Of a DNA stretch of 64,000 nt, positions 50,393-59,694 are shown in pieces. This DNA is from Leifsonia aquatica H1aii (GTDB lineage: Bacteria; Actinomycetota; Actinomycetes; Actinomycetales; Microbacteriaceae). Numbering within the stretch: position 1 is the stretch's first letter; every line of letters begins with the position of its first letter. Both the position numbers and the translations under genes were made by a program. The stretch is from the NCBI RefSeq assembly GCF_000633535.1, contig NZ_AYMR01000024.1, positions 1-64,000 on the forward strand, in the 5' to 3' direction. The notes below the pieces were generated by a model that was not told the origin of the DNA, did not search any database, and worked only from the letters and a program-made list of their open reading frames with translations.

Positions 50393-51294
50393 GCGTCGAC
50401 TCCGACGATGCCGGCGGCGACAGCCCACAGAGAGGTGGGGAAATCGTGCCCGCGGGCGCTGCGGGGGAGCGTGGCCCGGTGGGTGGGGCCGACCAGGGCC
50501 CAGCGGTCGGGGCCGTAGTACGCCCCCTGCTCGGCGGCGGGGTCGACGGCCGCGAAGAGCAGCGGCTCGGCACCCTGTTCGACGCCCTGGGAGGGCAGAA
50601 GGGTGCGGCGTGAGGGCTGCAGCGCCTTGTCGTCGCTCCGGGCGAGGTTGCGGCCCGCCGTCTGCAGGTTCGTCCGGGTGTAGCCGGGGTGCGCCGCGGT
50701 GCTGAGGAGCCCCCAGCCGCGCGCGTCCGACAGCGCAGCGAGACGCAGGGTCATCAGGAGGTCGGCCAGTTTGGACTGCGCGTACGCGCGACCGGCGCGG
50801 TAGCGGCGCTCGGAGTCGAGGTCGGCGAAGTGGATGCCGCCGAAGTTCGCCGTGCCGCTCGACATCGTCGCGACTCGGGGCGCGGGCGATTCGAGGAGAC
50901 GCGGAAGCAGCAGGTTCGTCAGGAGGAACGGGCCGAGGAAGTTGCTCTGCCACTGCAGCTCGTGCCCGTCCACCGTGACCGTGCGCTTCGGCGGGACCAT
51001 GACGCCCGCGTTGTTCACCAGGGTGTCGATGCGCTCGCCGTCCGTCAGCACGCCGTCGGCGAAAGCGCGCACGCTGGCGAAGTCGGCCAGGTCGATGCGG
51101 CGGAGCTCGAGCTGCGCGCCGGGCACGCGGTTCAGGAGGTCGCGGCGCGCCGCCTCCCCCTTCTCCGGTGAGCGCACGGCCATGATGACGCGCGCGCCGG
51201 CGCCGGCGAGCCGGGCCGTGGCCTCCTTGCCGGTGCCGCTGTTGGCACCGGTCACGATGATGGTGCGTCCGGTCTGGTCGGGAACGGTGTACAT
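50356..51294 (-). CDS. SDR-family oxidoreductase (retinol-dehydrogenase-like)
   Basis: A 312-residue short-chain dehydrogenase. VTGANSGTGKEAT is the cofactor motif, LVNNAGVM follows near residue 92, and the catalytic Tyr-Lys is in YAQSKLADLL near residue 170. The C-terminal extension fits the group including retinol dehydrogenase-like and protochlorophyllide-reductase-like SDRs. It is divergent from a TetR gene with an operator between them. Its 3' end overlaps the end of the mocR gene antisense for 37 bases, which may produce interference. Substrate unknown. Confidence 0.85.
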   Translation of the reverse strand: MYTVPDQTGRTIIVTGANSGTGKEATARLAGAGARVIMAVRSPEKGEAARRDLLNRVPGAQLELRRIDLADFASVRAFADGVLTDGERIDTLVNNAGVMVPPKRTVTVDGHELQWQSNFLGPFLLTNLLLPRLLESPAPRVATMSSGTANFGGIHFADLDSERRYRAGRAYAQSKLADLLMTLRLAALSDARGWGLLSTAAHPGYTRTNLQTAGRNLARSDDKALQPSRRTLLPSQGVEQGAEPLLFAAVDPAAEQGAYYGPDRWALVGPTHRATLPRSARGHDFPTSLWAVAAGIVGVDAQTTLGSAAASK

Positions 51295-51359
51295 GGGCTC
51301 CTCCGTCGGGCAGCGGGTGTCCGGATGGGTCGGGGATCGGTCCGGTCGTGAAATAATGA

Positions 51360-51403
51360 ACCGGTGGTCTGTTACGGACAGTAATAGACCGATGGTCTGT
51401 TAG
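51360..51403. promoter_or_regulatory. TetR operator region (inverted and direct repeats)
   Basis: ACCGGTGGTCTGTTAC (51360-51375) and ACCGATGGTCTGTTAG (51388-51403) are direct repeats 28 bp apart, and GTCTGTTAC-GGACA-GTAATAGAC (51367-51389) is an inverted repeat between them. It sits between the divergent SDR and TetR genes. Confidence 0.7.
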
Positions 51404-51417
51404 CAAGGGGGTACCCG

Positions 51418-52107
51418 ATGTCTCAGGCGACGTTCAGCCGAGCGCGCAGCACGGAGCAGCGCGCGCAACGCCGCGAGGACATCCTGACGGCGGCACGCAC
51501 GATGCTGGCCGACACCCGCGTCGCCGAGCTGAGCCTCAACGGGCTGGCGAGGGAGGTCGGACTCGCCAAGTCGAACGTGCTGCGCTACTTCGAGTCGCGC
51601 GAGGCCGTGCTGCTCGAGCTCTACGACCGCGAGTTCCGCGACTGGCTCGACGCGCTCGAAGCGCGGCTCGCGGCGACGCCGGAGCGCACGACCGGATCCC
51701 TCGCGGCAGCGGTGTCCGCGACGGTCGCCGCGCGGCCGGTCCTCGCCGAGCTCTGCGCGAGCGCACCGGGGATCCTCGAGCACAACATCTCGGGCGAGGT
51801 CGCGCGCGCCTACAAACGGGGCATGCTCGCGTCGGCGGCACGGCTCGCAGCCTTGGCCGCGCCCTGGATCGGCACCGACGAATCCGACGCCCTCGTGTTC
51901 GTCGGAGCGGTCACGCTCGCCATCGGGGGAGTCTGGTCGAGCTGTCGGGTCTCGCCCGGCATGGCAGAGGCGTATGCGCTCGATCCCGACCTCGCGCGCT
52001 ACCGGCTCGACTTCGCGACGAGCCTCCGGACGGGGGTCGCGGTCGTGATCAGAGGCCTGCGCGCCGGCCGGGTGGAGACGCCGGGTGGAGTCCCCACCCC
52101 GAAGTAG
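51418..52107 (+). CDS. TetR-family transcriptional regulator
   Basis: A 229-residue regulator with N-terminal helix-turn-helix (RREDILTAARTMLADTRVAE, LAREVGLAKSNVLRYFESRE, residues about 20-70) and a TetR-C-like helical domain. ATG follows AAGGGGG. It is divergent from an SDR and 99 bases upstream of a codirectional RND exporter gene, so it may control both. Ligand unknown. Confidence 0.9.
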   Translation: MSQATFSRARSTEQRAQRREDILTAARTMLADTRVAELSLNGLAREVGLAKSNVLRYFESREAVLLELYDREFRDWLDALEARLAATPERTTGSLAAAVSATVAARPVLAELCASAPGILEHNISGEVARAYKRGMLASAARLAALAAPWIGTDESDALVFVGAVTLAIGGVWSSCRVSPGMAEAYALDPDLARYRLDFATSLRTGVAVVIRGLRAGRVETPGGVPTPK

Positions 52108-52206
52108 TACCACGGCATGAGGAAGTTGCACCGTCTGCAATGAGATGCTGGACCTGCGTCATCGCTGCCGCGCGTCCTGCAACCACACCCGCTGAGGGGA
52201 ACATCC

Positions 52207-55200
52207 GTGCACTTTCTCGCTGTGCTCAGCATGAAGAACCGCGCGCTGATCGCGCTCGTCACCATCGTGGCGGCCGTGTTCGGCGGTCTCGCGCTCACCA
52301 ACCTGAAGCAGGAGCTGATCCCCTCGATCTCGTTCCCGCAGCTCGCGGTCGTGTCGACCTATCCCGGCGCGTCGCCGGAGGTCGTGAACAACGACGTCAG
52401 CACGCCGGTCGAGGCGGCCATCCAGGGGGTGCCCGACCTCGAGAGCACCTCCGCCGTCAGCAGCACGAACACGTCGATCATCACGGCGAAGTTCACCTAC
52501 GGCACGGACCTCGCCACCGCGGAGCAGAAGATCGACCGCGCGATCAACCAGATCAAGTCCACTCTGCCGTCGGGCGTGGAGCCCCAGGTCGTCTCGGGCA
52601 GCATCGACGACCTGCCCGTCATCCAGCTGGCGGTCACCAGCAACGGCGACCAGCGGACCCTCGCGGACGACATCACCAAGCTCGCCCTGCCGGACATCAA
52701 GGACGTCACCGGCGTCAACGACGCGCAGCTGGTCGGCGAGGTCGGCCGCCGCATCACCATCACCCCCGACCCCGCGAAGCTGGCCGCGGCCGGCGTCAGC
52801 AGCTCGGCCGTGAAGGACGCGCTGCAGCAGAACGGCGTGCTGCTCCCGGGCGGCTCGATCACCGAAGACGGCAAGACCCTCTCCATCCAGTCGGGCAAGC
52901 AGCTCGCATCGGTCGACGACATCGCGGCCCTGCCGCTCGTGCGCAGTGCGACCGCCGGTGCGGGCTCGTCGGGTGCGACGGGCTCCGGAGCGTCTGCCGG
53001 CGCGGGCGCCTCGGGCGCGACCGGTGCCACGGGCGCCTCTGGTGCCGCCGGTGCGACCGGCACGTCCGGATCCGCCGCCGCGGAGGCCGCCGCTGCCGCG
53101 TCGGCCACGCCGCCGACGATCGGCGATGTGGCCACGGTCGCCGAGACCGACGACCCGATCACCTCCATCTCGCGGGTGGACGGCAAGCCGGCGCTGACGA
53201 TCGCGGTCACCAAGCTCCCCTCGGCCAACACCGTCGAGGTCTCGCACGGAACCACCACGCTCATCCCGGAGCTCGAGAAGAAGCTCGGCTCCGACGCGAA
53301 GATCACGGTCGTCTTCGACCAGGCGCCGTTCATCACCCAGTCGATCAACTCGCTCACCGAGGAGGGCCTGCTCGGCCTCGTGATGGCGGTCATCGTCATC
53401 CTGGTGTTCCTGCTGTCGGTGCGCTCGACGCTGGTGACGGCGATCTCCATCCCGACCAGCGTGCTCATCACGTTCGTCGTGATGTGGGCGACCGGCTACA
53501 CCCTCAACATCATCACTCTCGGCGCGCTGACGATCGCGATCGGGCGCGTGGTGGACGACTCCATCGTCGTCATCGAGAACATCAAGAGACAGCTGGTGCC
53601 CGGCGCCGACCGGGCGGTCACGATCGTGCGCGCGGTCCGGGAGGTCGCGGGTGCGATCACCGCCTCCACGATCACGACCGTGGCGGTGTTCCTTCCGCTG
53701 GCCTTCGTCGGGGACGTGACCGGCGAGCTGTTCCGGCCGTTCGCGCTCACCGTGACGATCGCGCTGCTGTCGTCCCTGCTCGTCGCGCTGACCATCGTCC
53801 CCGTGCTCGCCTACTGGTTCCTGCGCGCCCCGAAGGCCCGCAAGCACGAGGGCGGCGAGCACGACGACGAGGCGGCGCACCTGACCGTCGAGGAGGCCGC
53901 CGCCTCGGGCCACGACGAGCTCGAGCACCCGTCGCGCCTGCAGAAGGGCTACCTGCCGATCATCCGCTGGACGCTGAAGCATTCGGCGATCACGGTGATC
54001 CTCTCGATCCTGGTGCTCGTCGGGACGGTCGCGCTGGCTCCTCTGATGAAGACGAACTTCCTCGGCGCGAGCGGCCAGAACTCGCTCACGATCACCCAGA
54101 CCCTCGAGCCGGGCGCGAGCCTGCAGGCGAAGGACGACGCCGCCAAGGCGGTCGAGCAGAAGCTCCTCGACACCAAGGGCGTCGAGACCGTGCAGGTGTC
54201 GATCGGGTCCAGCGGCTCCTCCCTGCGCGACGCCTTCGCGGGCGGCGGCGGAGGCAGCTCGACGTTCTCGATCACCACCGACCCCGATGTCGACCAGGAG
54301 AAGCTGCAGAACACCATCGAGAGCGAGCTCGGATCGCTGAACGGCCAGGGCACCATCCAGGTGTCCTCGCAGAGCGGCTTCGGCGGCTCGAGCGACATCG
54401 AGGTCGACATCACGGCCAGCACGAGCGCCGACCTGCAGAAGGCCACCGACTCGGTCGTCGCCGAGCTGAAGAAGCACTCGTCGCTCAAGCAGGTCACCGA
54501 CAACCTCAGCGCGTCGCTGCCGTACATCGCCGTGACCGTCGACCGTACGAAGGCCGCGGAGGCGGGCCTCAGCGAGGTCGCCGTCGGAACGATCGTCTCC
54601 CAGGCGATGCAGCCGACCCAGGCCGGCACAGTCGCGATCGACAACACCACGCTGACGATCTACATCCAGAACGCGGACGCGCCCACCACGGTGGCCGGCC
54701 TCGCCGACCTGCAGATCCCGACGGCGACCGGCCTGGTGCCGCTCGACTCGCTCGCCACGGTCGAGGAGTCGAAGGGGCCGTCGACGGTGACCACGGAGCG
54801 CGGGCTGCGCACCTCCACCGTCACCGCGACGCCCGCGACGGACAACCTGTCGGTCGCGAGCGCGGACGTGACCAAGGCCCTCGCGAAGGCGGACCTGCCG
54901 CAGGGCGCGACGGCCAAGGTCGGCGGCGTCTCGTCGAGCCAGACCGACGCCTTCGCCCAGCTGGGGCTCGCGCTGCTGGCGGCCATCCTGATCGTCTACA
55001 TCGTGATGGTGGCGACGTTCCGCTCGCTGCGCCAGCCGCTGCTGCTGCTGGTCTCGGTGCCGTTCGCCGCGACCGGCGCCATCCTGCTGCAGCTGGCCTC
55101 CGGCATCCCCCTCGGCGTCGCCTCCCTGATCGGTGTGCTGATGCTGATCGGCATCGTGGTGACGAACGCGATCGTGCTCATCGACCTGGTGAACCAGTAC

Positions 55201-55581
55201 CGCCGACGCGGGCTCTCGGTTGCCGAGGCCGTCGTGCACGGCGCCTCCCGCCGTCTGCGCCCGATCCTGATGACGGCGGTCGCGACCATCGCGGCGCTCT
55301 TCCCGATGGCCATCGGTCTGACCGGGCACGGCGGCTTCATCTCGCAGCCGCTGGCGATCGTCGTGATCGGCGGCCTGGTGTCGTCCACGGTGCTCACGCT
55401 CGTGGTGCTGCCGACCCTGTTCAACCTCGTCGAGGGCGCCCGCGAGCGTCGGCAGGCGAAGAAGGCGGCGGCGTCCGGCGGTGGAGACGGCGACGGCGGT
55501 CCGGGAGCCGCGGGAGACGCGCCGACGACCGACCCGCAGCCTCCGGTGTTCACGGCTCCGGCGGGCGGACAGCAGCTCTGA
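52207..55581 (+). CDS. RND-family efflux transporter permease
   Basis: A 1124-residue RND protein of the HAE1/AcrB-like type. It begins MHFLAVLSMKNRALIALVTI and has two repeats, each with an N-terminal helix, a large extracytoplasmic region and a five-helix bundle; the proton-relay segment TIAIGRVVDDSIVVIENIKR is in the first half and IVVTNAIVLIDLVNQYRRRG in the second. Residues about 248-300 are an unusual Gly/Ala/Ser/Thr insertion. No adaptor or outer-membrane partner is encoded nearby, as expected for a monoderm. GTG follows GAGGGGA. A likely exporter of hydrophobic drugs or lipids under the upstream TetR; substrate unknown. Confidence 0.9.
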   Translation: MHFLAVLSMKNRALIALVTIVAAVFGGLALTNLKQELIPSISFPQLAVVSTYPGASPEVVNNDVSTPVEAAIQGVPDLESTSAVSSTNTSIITAKFTYGTDLATAEQKIDRAINQIKSTLPSGVEPQVVSGSIDDLPVIQLAVTSNGDQRTLADDITKLALPDIKDVTGVNDAQLVGEVGRRITITPDPAKLAAAGVSSSAVKDALQQNGVLLPGGSITEDGKTLSIQSGKQLASVDDIAALPLVRSATAGAGSSGATGSGASAGAGASGATGATGASGAAGATGTSGSAAAEAAAAASATPPTIGDVATVAETDDPITSISRVDGKPALTIAVTKLPSANTVEVSHGTTTLIPELEKKLGSDAKITVVFDQAPFITQSINSLTEEGLLGLVMAVIVILVFLLSVRSTLVTAISIPTSVLITFVVMWATGYTLNIITLGALTIAIGRVVDDSIVVIENIKRQLVPGADRAVTIVRAVREVAGAITASTITTVAVFLPLAFVGDVTGELFRPFALTVTIALLSSLLVALTIVPVLAYWFLRAPKARKHEGGEHDDEAAHLTVEEAAASGHDELEHPSRLQKGYLPIIRWTLKHSAITVILSILVLVGTVALAPLMKTNFLGASGQNSLTITQTLEPGASLQAKDDAAKAVEQKLLDTKGVETVQVSIGSSGSSLRDAFAGGGGGSSTFSITTDPDVDQEKLQNTIESELGSLNGQGTIQVSSQSGFGGSSDIEVDITASTSADLQKATDSVVAELKKHSSLKQVTDNLSASLPYIAVTVDRTKAAEAGLSEVAVGTIVSQAMQPTQAGTVAIDNTTLTIYIQNADAPTTVAGLADLQIPTATGLVPLDSLATVEESKGPSTVTTERGLRTSTVTATPATDNLSVASADVTKALAKADLPQGATAKVGGVSSSQTDAFAQLGLALLAAILIVYIVMVATFRSLRQPLLLLVSVPFAATGAILLQLASGIPLGVASLIGVLMLIGIVVTNAIVLIDLVNQYRRRGLSVAEAVVHGASRRLRPILMTAVATIAALFPMAIGLTGHGGFISQPLAIVVIGGLVSSTVLTLVVLPTLFNLVEGARERRQAKKAAASGGGDGDGGPGAAGDAPTTDPQPPVFTAPAGGQQL

Positions 55582-55606
55582 GAGCGTCCCGGGCGATCGA
55601 CACGTC

Positions 55607-55622
55607 GTCCGGGATCCCAGAC
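55607..55622. promoter_or_regulatory. HutR/IclR operator copy 1, upstream of hutG
   Basis: GTCCGGGATCCCAGAC, an almost perfect palindrome, identical to the one at 61300-61315 between hutH and the IclR gene. It is centred about 62 bp before the expected hutG transcription start. Confidence 0.75.
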
Positions 55623-55658
55623 GGGGGATGCGCGGCCGCAGCGGCTCGGGCATCCCCC
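55623..55658 (+). terminator. hairpin after the RND gene, within the hutG promoter region
   Basis: GGGGGATGC (55623-55631) pairs with GCATCCCCC (55650-55658). It starts 42 bases after the RND stop codon; there is no T run. Confidence 0.5.
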
Positions 55659-55664
55659 GCTTGG

Positions 55665-55670
55665 TACCGT
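55665..55670 (+). promoter_or_regulatory. -10 hexamer of hutG (leaderless)
   Basis: TACCGT, six bases, then ATG at 55677. Confidence 0.5.
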
Positions 55671-55676
55671 CGCGCT

Positions 55677-56606
55677 ATGAGCACGCGCGCGCTGTCCGTC
55701 GATCCGCTGTGGCCCCGTGCGGGGGACTGGCCCGGGCTCGCGGCACTCCCAGCAGAGCAGCGCGCCGACCTGACCGTGCTCGGCATCCCGACCTGGCGCA
55801 CGTCGCTCTCGCCGACCGGAGCGCACGCGACGCCTGCGGCGGTCCGCGGAGCGCTCCGACGCTACGCCGCGCACGCGGACGGACCGGACCTCGACCGGTT
55901 GCGGTTCGCCGACGCGGGCGACGTGACGGAGCCCGACGGTGCGGATGGCGAAGCGCGCGCCATCGCCGCGATGCGTGCCGCCGTCGCGCGTTCCACCCTG
56001 ACCGTGGCCGTCGGCGGCGACAACGCGCTCACCGTGCCGGCCGCGCTGGGGTCGTACGGGGACGACCTCCCCACCGCCGGACTGATCACGCTGGACGCGC
56101 ATCACGACCTGCGGGACGGGGTCTCGAACGGCTCCCCGGTGCGGCGACTGGTCGACGCGGGGCTGTCCGGAACGCGCATCGTGCAGATCGGCATCGCCGA
56201 CTTCGCCAACTCGGCGGCCTACACCCGCCGCGCGGCCGACCTCGGGATCACGGTGGTCGCCCGGGACGCCCTGCATCGGCGACCCCTGGACGACGTGATG
56301 GCCGAGGCCCTCGAGATCGCCGGGGCCGCGGGCGGCCCGATCCACGTCGATCTCGACGTGGACGTCTGCGACCGCTCCGTCGCACCGGGCTGCCCGGCGT
56401 CGGTGCCGGGAGGCCTCGCCGCGTGGGAGCTGCGACGTCTGGCGCGACGGGCGGCGGCGTCCCCGCTGGTGCGATCGATCGACATCGCCGAGGTGGACGC
56501 GACCGCCGACGCCCCCGACGAGCGCACGGTGCGTCTCGCCGCGCTCCTCGTGCTGGAGGCCGCCGCCGGGGTCGCCGCGCGCAGCGTCCCGGGGAACGAC
56601 AGCTAA
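55677..56606 (+). CDS. hutG: formimidoylglutamase
   Basis: A 309-residue ureohydrolase of the arginase fold that splits N-formimidoyl-glutamate to glutamate and formamide, the last step of histidine degradation. Metal-binding motifs GGDNAL, LDAHHDLRDG and HVDLDVDVCDR are present with the Asp/His ligands of the dimanganese site. The assignment to formimidoylglutamase rather than agmatinase rests on the hut neighbours. No Shine-Dalgarno site; the ATG follows TACCGT by six bases. Separated from the hutHUI operon on the other strand and convergent with hutI, but sharing an operator with it. Confidence 0.88.
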   Translation: MSTRALSVDPLWPRAGDWPGLAALPAEQRADLTVLGIPTWRTSLSPTGAHATPAAVRGALRRYAAHADGPDLDRLRFADAGDVTEPDGADGEARAIAAMRAAVARSTLTVAVGGDNALTVPAALGSYGDDLPTAGLITLDAHHDLRDGVSNGSPVRRLVDAGLSGTRIVQIGIADFANSAAYTRRAADLGITVVARDALHRRPLDDVMAEALEIAGAAGGPIHVDLDVDVCDRSVAPGCPASVPGGLAAWELRRLARRAAASPLVRSIDIAEVDATADAPDERTVRLAALLVLEAAAGVAARSVPGNDS

Positions 56607-56679
56607 TGGTCACGGCACGCCGCGGACGGCGCCCACCGCGCGGCGGGTCCCGCCGACCGGACCCCGAGGGCGTGCGGGA

Positions 56680-57846
56680 TCAGACGCCGCCGACGACGGT
56701 GCGGGAGACCAGGGGAACGCCGGGGCGGTAGGCGAGGTGCACGGACGACGGCGCGTCGAGCACGACGTAGTCGGCGCGCGCCCCCACGCGCAGGTGCCCC
56801 ACGTCGTCCCGGCGCAGCGATTCGGCGCCGCCGAGGGTCGCGGCTCGCAGCGCCTCGCCCACGGTCATGCCCATGTCACGCACCGCGACCGCGATGCAGA
56901 ACGCCATCGACGATGTGAACGACGATCCGGGGTTGCAATCGCTCGCGAGGGCGACGCGCACGCCGGCGTCGATCAGGCGCCGCGCGTCGGGATACGGGTG
57001 ACGCGTCGAGAACTCGACGCCCGGCAGCAGGCCGGCGACGGTGTCGGAGCCGGCGAGCAGCTCGATGTCCCGCTCGGTCGGATACGTGCAGTGGTCCACG
57101 GCGGCGGCGCCGAGCTCGACCGCGAGAGCGATCCCGTCGCCCGGGCCGAGCTGGCTGGCGTGCAGCCGGAGCCCGAGACCGCGCGCGGCGCCGGCGGTGA
57201 GGATGCGCCGCGACTGGTCCGGATCGAACGCCCCGGTCTCGCAGAACACGTCGATCCACCGCGCGTGCGGAGCGCACGCGTCGAGCATCGGGCCGGTCAC
57301 CAGGTCCACGTAGCCGTCGGGGTCGTCGGCGAACTCCGGCGGGATCACATGCGCGCCGAGGAATGTGGTCTCGGCCGTGACCTCCCGCGCCAGCCGGAGC
57401 GAGCGCTCCTCGTCGTTGACGGTCAGCCCGTAGCCGCTCTTCACTTCGAACGTCGTCGTGCCCTGCGCGCGCAACTCGGCCGAGAACCTGTCGATGTGGT
57501 TACGCAGTCGGTCGTCGCTCGCGGCGCGTGTGGCAGCCACGGTGCTGCGTATGCCGCCCGCAGAATACGGGCGCCCGGCCATCCGCGCCTCGAACTCCCC
57601 CGAACGGTCCCCGGCGAAGACGAGGTGTGTATGGCTGTCCACGAAGCCCGGCAGCACGGCGGCCCCGCCCGCGTCCCGCACCTCGTCCGCATCGGCGTGC
57701 GGTGCGTCGCCGGCGGGACCGGTCCACGCGATCCGCCCGTCCACGCTCAGCAGCGCGGCGTCGTGCACGATGCCGAGCGGGCCGTCGTGCACGGGATCGA
57801 AGGTGACCAGCTCGCCGATCCCGGTGAGCAGGGACGCGCGCGTCAT
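56680..57846 (-). CDS. hutI: imidazolonepropionase
   Basis: A 388-residue amidohydrolase opening imidazolone-propionate to formimidoylglutamate. Motifs: [12 protein letters not shown] (metal HxH), [30 protein letters not shown] and [13 protein letters not shown], all standard for HutI. The open frame extends upstream, but the ATG at 57846 overlaps the urocanase stop codon (ATGA) and begins the normal N-terminus. Last gene of the hutH-hutU-hutI operon. Confidence 0.93.
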   Translation of the reverse strand: MTRASLLTGIGELVTFDPVHDGPLGIVHDAALLSVDGRIAWTGPAGDAPHADADEVRDAGGAAVLPGFVDSHTHLVFAGDRSGEFEARMAGRPYSAGGIRSTVAATRAASDDRLRNHIDRFSAELRAQGTTTFEVKSGYGLTVNDEERSLRLAREVTAETTFLGAHVIPPEFADDPDGYVDLVTGPMLDACAPHARWIDVFCETGAFDPDQSRRILTAGAARGLGLRLHASQLGPGDGIALAVELGAAAVDHCTYPTERDIELLAGSDTVAGLLPGVEFSTRHPYPDARRLIDAGVRVALASDCNPGSSFTSSMAFCIAVAVRDMGMTVGEALRAATLGGAESLRRDDVGHLRVGARADYVVLDAPSSVHLAYRPGVPLVSRTVVGGV

Positions 57847-59585
57847 CAGGCGCCCTCGGACTCCGGGCCGGTGGATCCGCCGGTGCGGGAGGCGCGGTCG
57901 GCGTGCTCGCGCATCGGCACGCGCAGACCGCGCTCGGCGGCGACCTCCACCGCCCGCTCGTAGCCTGCGTCGACGTGCCGCATGACGCCCGTCCCCGGGT
58001 CGTTCACCAGTACGCGCTCGATCTTCTCTGCGGCGAGCGGCGTGCCGTCGGCCACCACGACCTGGCCCGCGTGGATGCTGCGGCCGATACCCACCCCGCC
58101 GCCGTGGTGCAGCGACACCCAGGTCGCTCCCGAGGCCGTGTTGAGCAGCGCGTTCAGCAGCGGCCAGTCGGCGATCGCGTCGGAGCCGTCGGCCATCGCC
58201 TCCGTCTCCCGGTACGGGGACGCGACGGAGCCGGAGTCGAGGTGGTCGCGGCCGATGACGATCGGGGCGCTCAACTCGCCGTTCGCGACCATCTCGTTGA
58301 ACTTCAGTCCGGCACGGTGCCGCTCCTGGTAGCCCAGCCAGCAGATCCGCGCCGGGAGGCCTTCGAACGGCACCTTCTCGCCGGCCTGCGTGATCCAGCG
58401 GCGGAGGTGCTCGTTCTCGGGGAAGAGCTCGAGGATCGCGCGGTCGGTCGCGGCGATGTCGGCCGGGTCGCCGGAGAGCGCCGCCCACCGGAACGGCCCC
58501 TTGCCCTCGGCGAAGAGCGGGCGGATGTAGGCGGGGACGAACCCGGGGAACGCGAAGGCCCGGTCGTACCCGCCGAGCTGGGCTTCGATGCGGATCGAGT
58601 TGCCGTAGTCGAAGACTTCCGCGCCCGCGTCGAGGAAGCCGACCATCGCCTCCACCTGGGCGGCCATCGACGATCGTGCCGCGTCGGTGAACCACTCCGG
58701 GTCTGCGGCCGCGCGGTCGTGCCACTCCTCGACGGAGACCCCGATCGGCAGGTAGCTGAGCGGATCGTGGGCGCTGGTCTGGTCTGTCACGATGTCGATC
58801 GGGACGCCGCGGCGCAGGAGCTCGGGGAAGACCTCGGCGGCATTGCCCACGAGGCCGACCGAGAGGGCGCGCCCCTCGTCCTTCGCTGTGACGGCGCGGG
58901 TGACGGCGTCGTCGATGTCGTCGGCCAGCTCGTCGAGGTAGCCGTGGTCGACCCGGCGCTGCAGGCGCGCGCGGTCGACATCGACGATCAGGACGGCACC
59001 CCCGTTGAGGGTGACCGCGAGCGGCTGCGCCCCGCCCATCCCGCCGCACCCGCCGGTCAGGGTCAGTGTGCCGGCGAGGGAGGCGTCACTCTGCCCGTCG
59101 CGCCCGCCCCGCCGGGCGGCGAGCGTGCGGGCGACGGCGCCGAACGTCTCGTAGGTGCCCTGCAGGATGCCCTGCGAGCCGATGTAGATCCACGACCCGG
59201 CGGTCATCTGGCCATACATGGTCAGGCCGAGCGCCTCCAGCCGGCGGAACTCGGGCCAGGTGGCCCAGTCGCCGACGAGGTTCGAGTTGGCGATGAGCAC
59301 CCGCGGCGCCCACTCGTGGGTGCGGAACACCCCGACCGGCTTGCCGGACTGGACGAGAAGGGTCTCGTCCGCTTCGAGGTCCCGGAGGGTCTCGACGATG
59401 GCGTCGAAGGCCTCCCAGCTGCGGGCCGCGCGGCCGGTGCCGCCGTAGACGACGAGGTCGTCGGGGCGCTCGGCCACCTCCGGGTCGAGGTTGTTCATCA
59501 GCATGCGCAGCGGGGCCTCCGTCTGCCAGCTCTTCGCGGTCAGCTGCGTTCCGTGCGCGGCGCGCACCGCTCTCGCTCCGTCCAT
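57846..59585 (-). CDS. hutU: urocanate hydratase
   Basis: A 579-residue NAD-dependent hydratase converting urocanate to imidazolonepropionate. Recognised by the N-terminal [30 protein letters not shown], the NAD-binding [13 protein letters not shown] and [13 protein letters not shown] near residue 425. The ATG at 59585 follows GAAGGAG; the frame is open a further 23 codons. It sits 109 bases after hutH with a hairpin in the gap. Confidence 0.95.
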   Translation of the reverse strand: MDGARAVRAAHGTQLTAKSWQTEAPLRMLMNNLDPEVAERPDDLVVYGGTGRAARSWEAFDAIVETLRDLEADETLLVQSGKPVGVFRTHEWAPRVLIANSNLVGDWATWPEFRRLEALGLTMYGQMTAGSWIYIGSQGILQGTYETFGAVARTLAARRGGRDGQSDASLAGTLTLTGGCGGMGGAQPLAVTLNGGAVLIVDVDRARLQRRVDHGYLDELADDIDDAVTRAVTAKDEGRALSVGLVGNAAEVFPELLRRGVPIDIVTDQTSAHDPLSYLPIGVSVEEWHDRAAADPEWFTDAARSSMAAQVEAMVGFLDAGAEVFDYGNSIRIEAQLGGYDRAFAFPGFVPAYIRPLFAEGKGPFRWAALSGDPADIAATDRAILELFPENEHLRRWITQAGEKVPFEGLPARICWLGYQERHRAGLKFNEMVANGELSAPIVIGRDHLDSGSVASPYRETEAMADGSDAIADWPLLNALLNTASGATWVSLHHGGGVGIGRSIHAGQVVVADGTPLAAEKIERVLVNDPGTGVMRHVDAGYERAVEVAAERGLRVPMREHADRASRTGGSTGPESEGA

Positions 59586-59610
59586 GGGTCTCGACTCCTT
59601 CGGGGTCCCG

Positions 59611-59639
59611 CCGAGAAGGCGAACTCTTCGCCCTCTCGG
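59611..59639 (-). other. hairpin between hutH and hutU
   Basis: CCGAGAAGGCGAA pairs with TTCGCCCTCTCGG at 12 of 13 positions with a three-base loop. It may be an attenuator or an RNA-processing/stability element in the hut transcript. Confidence 0.5.
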
Positions 59640-59694
59640 CTGATTTCTGTGCATTTTCTGCCCACTCGGTGAGCAGGAGGTGGAGGGATGGTGG

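Noticed and set aside
52159-55653. 1164-codon open frame antisense to the RND gene
   Set aside because: Low-complexity Arg/Gly/Asp sequence without domains; a GC-driven shadow of the RND gene.
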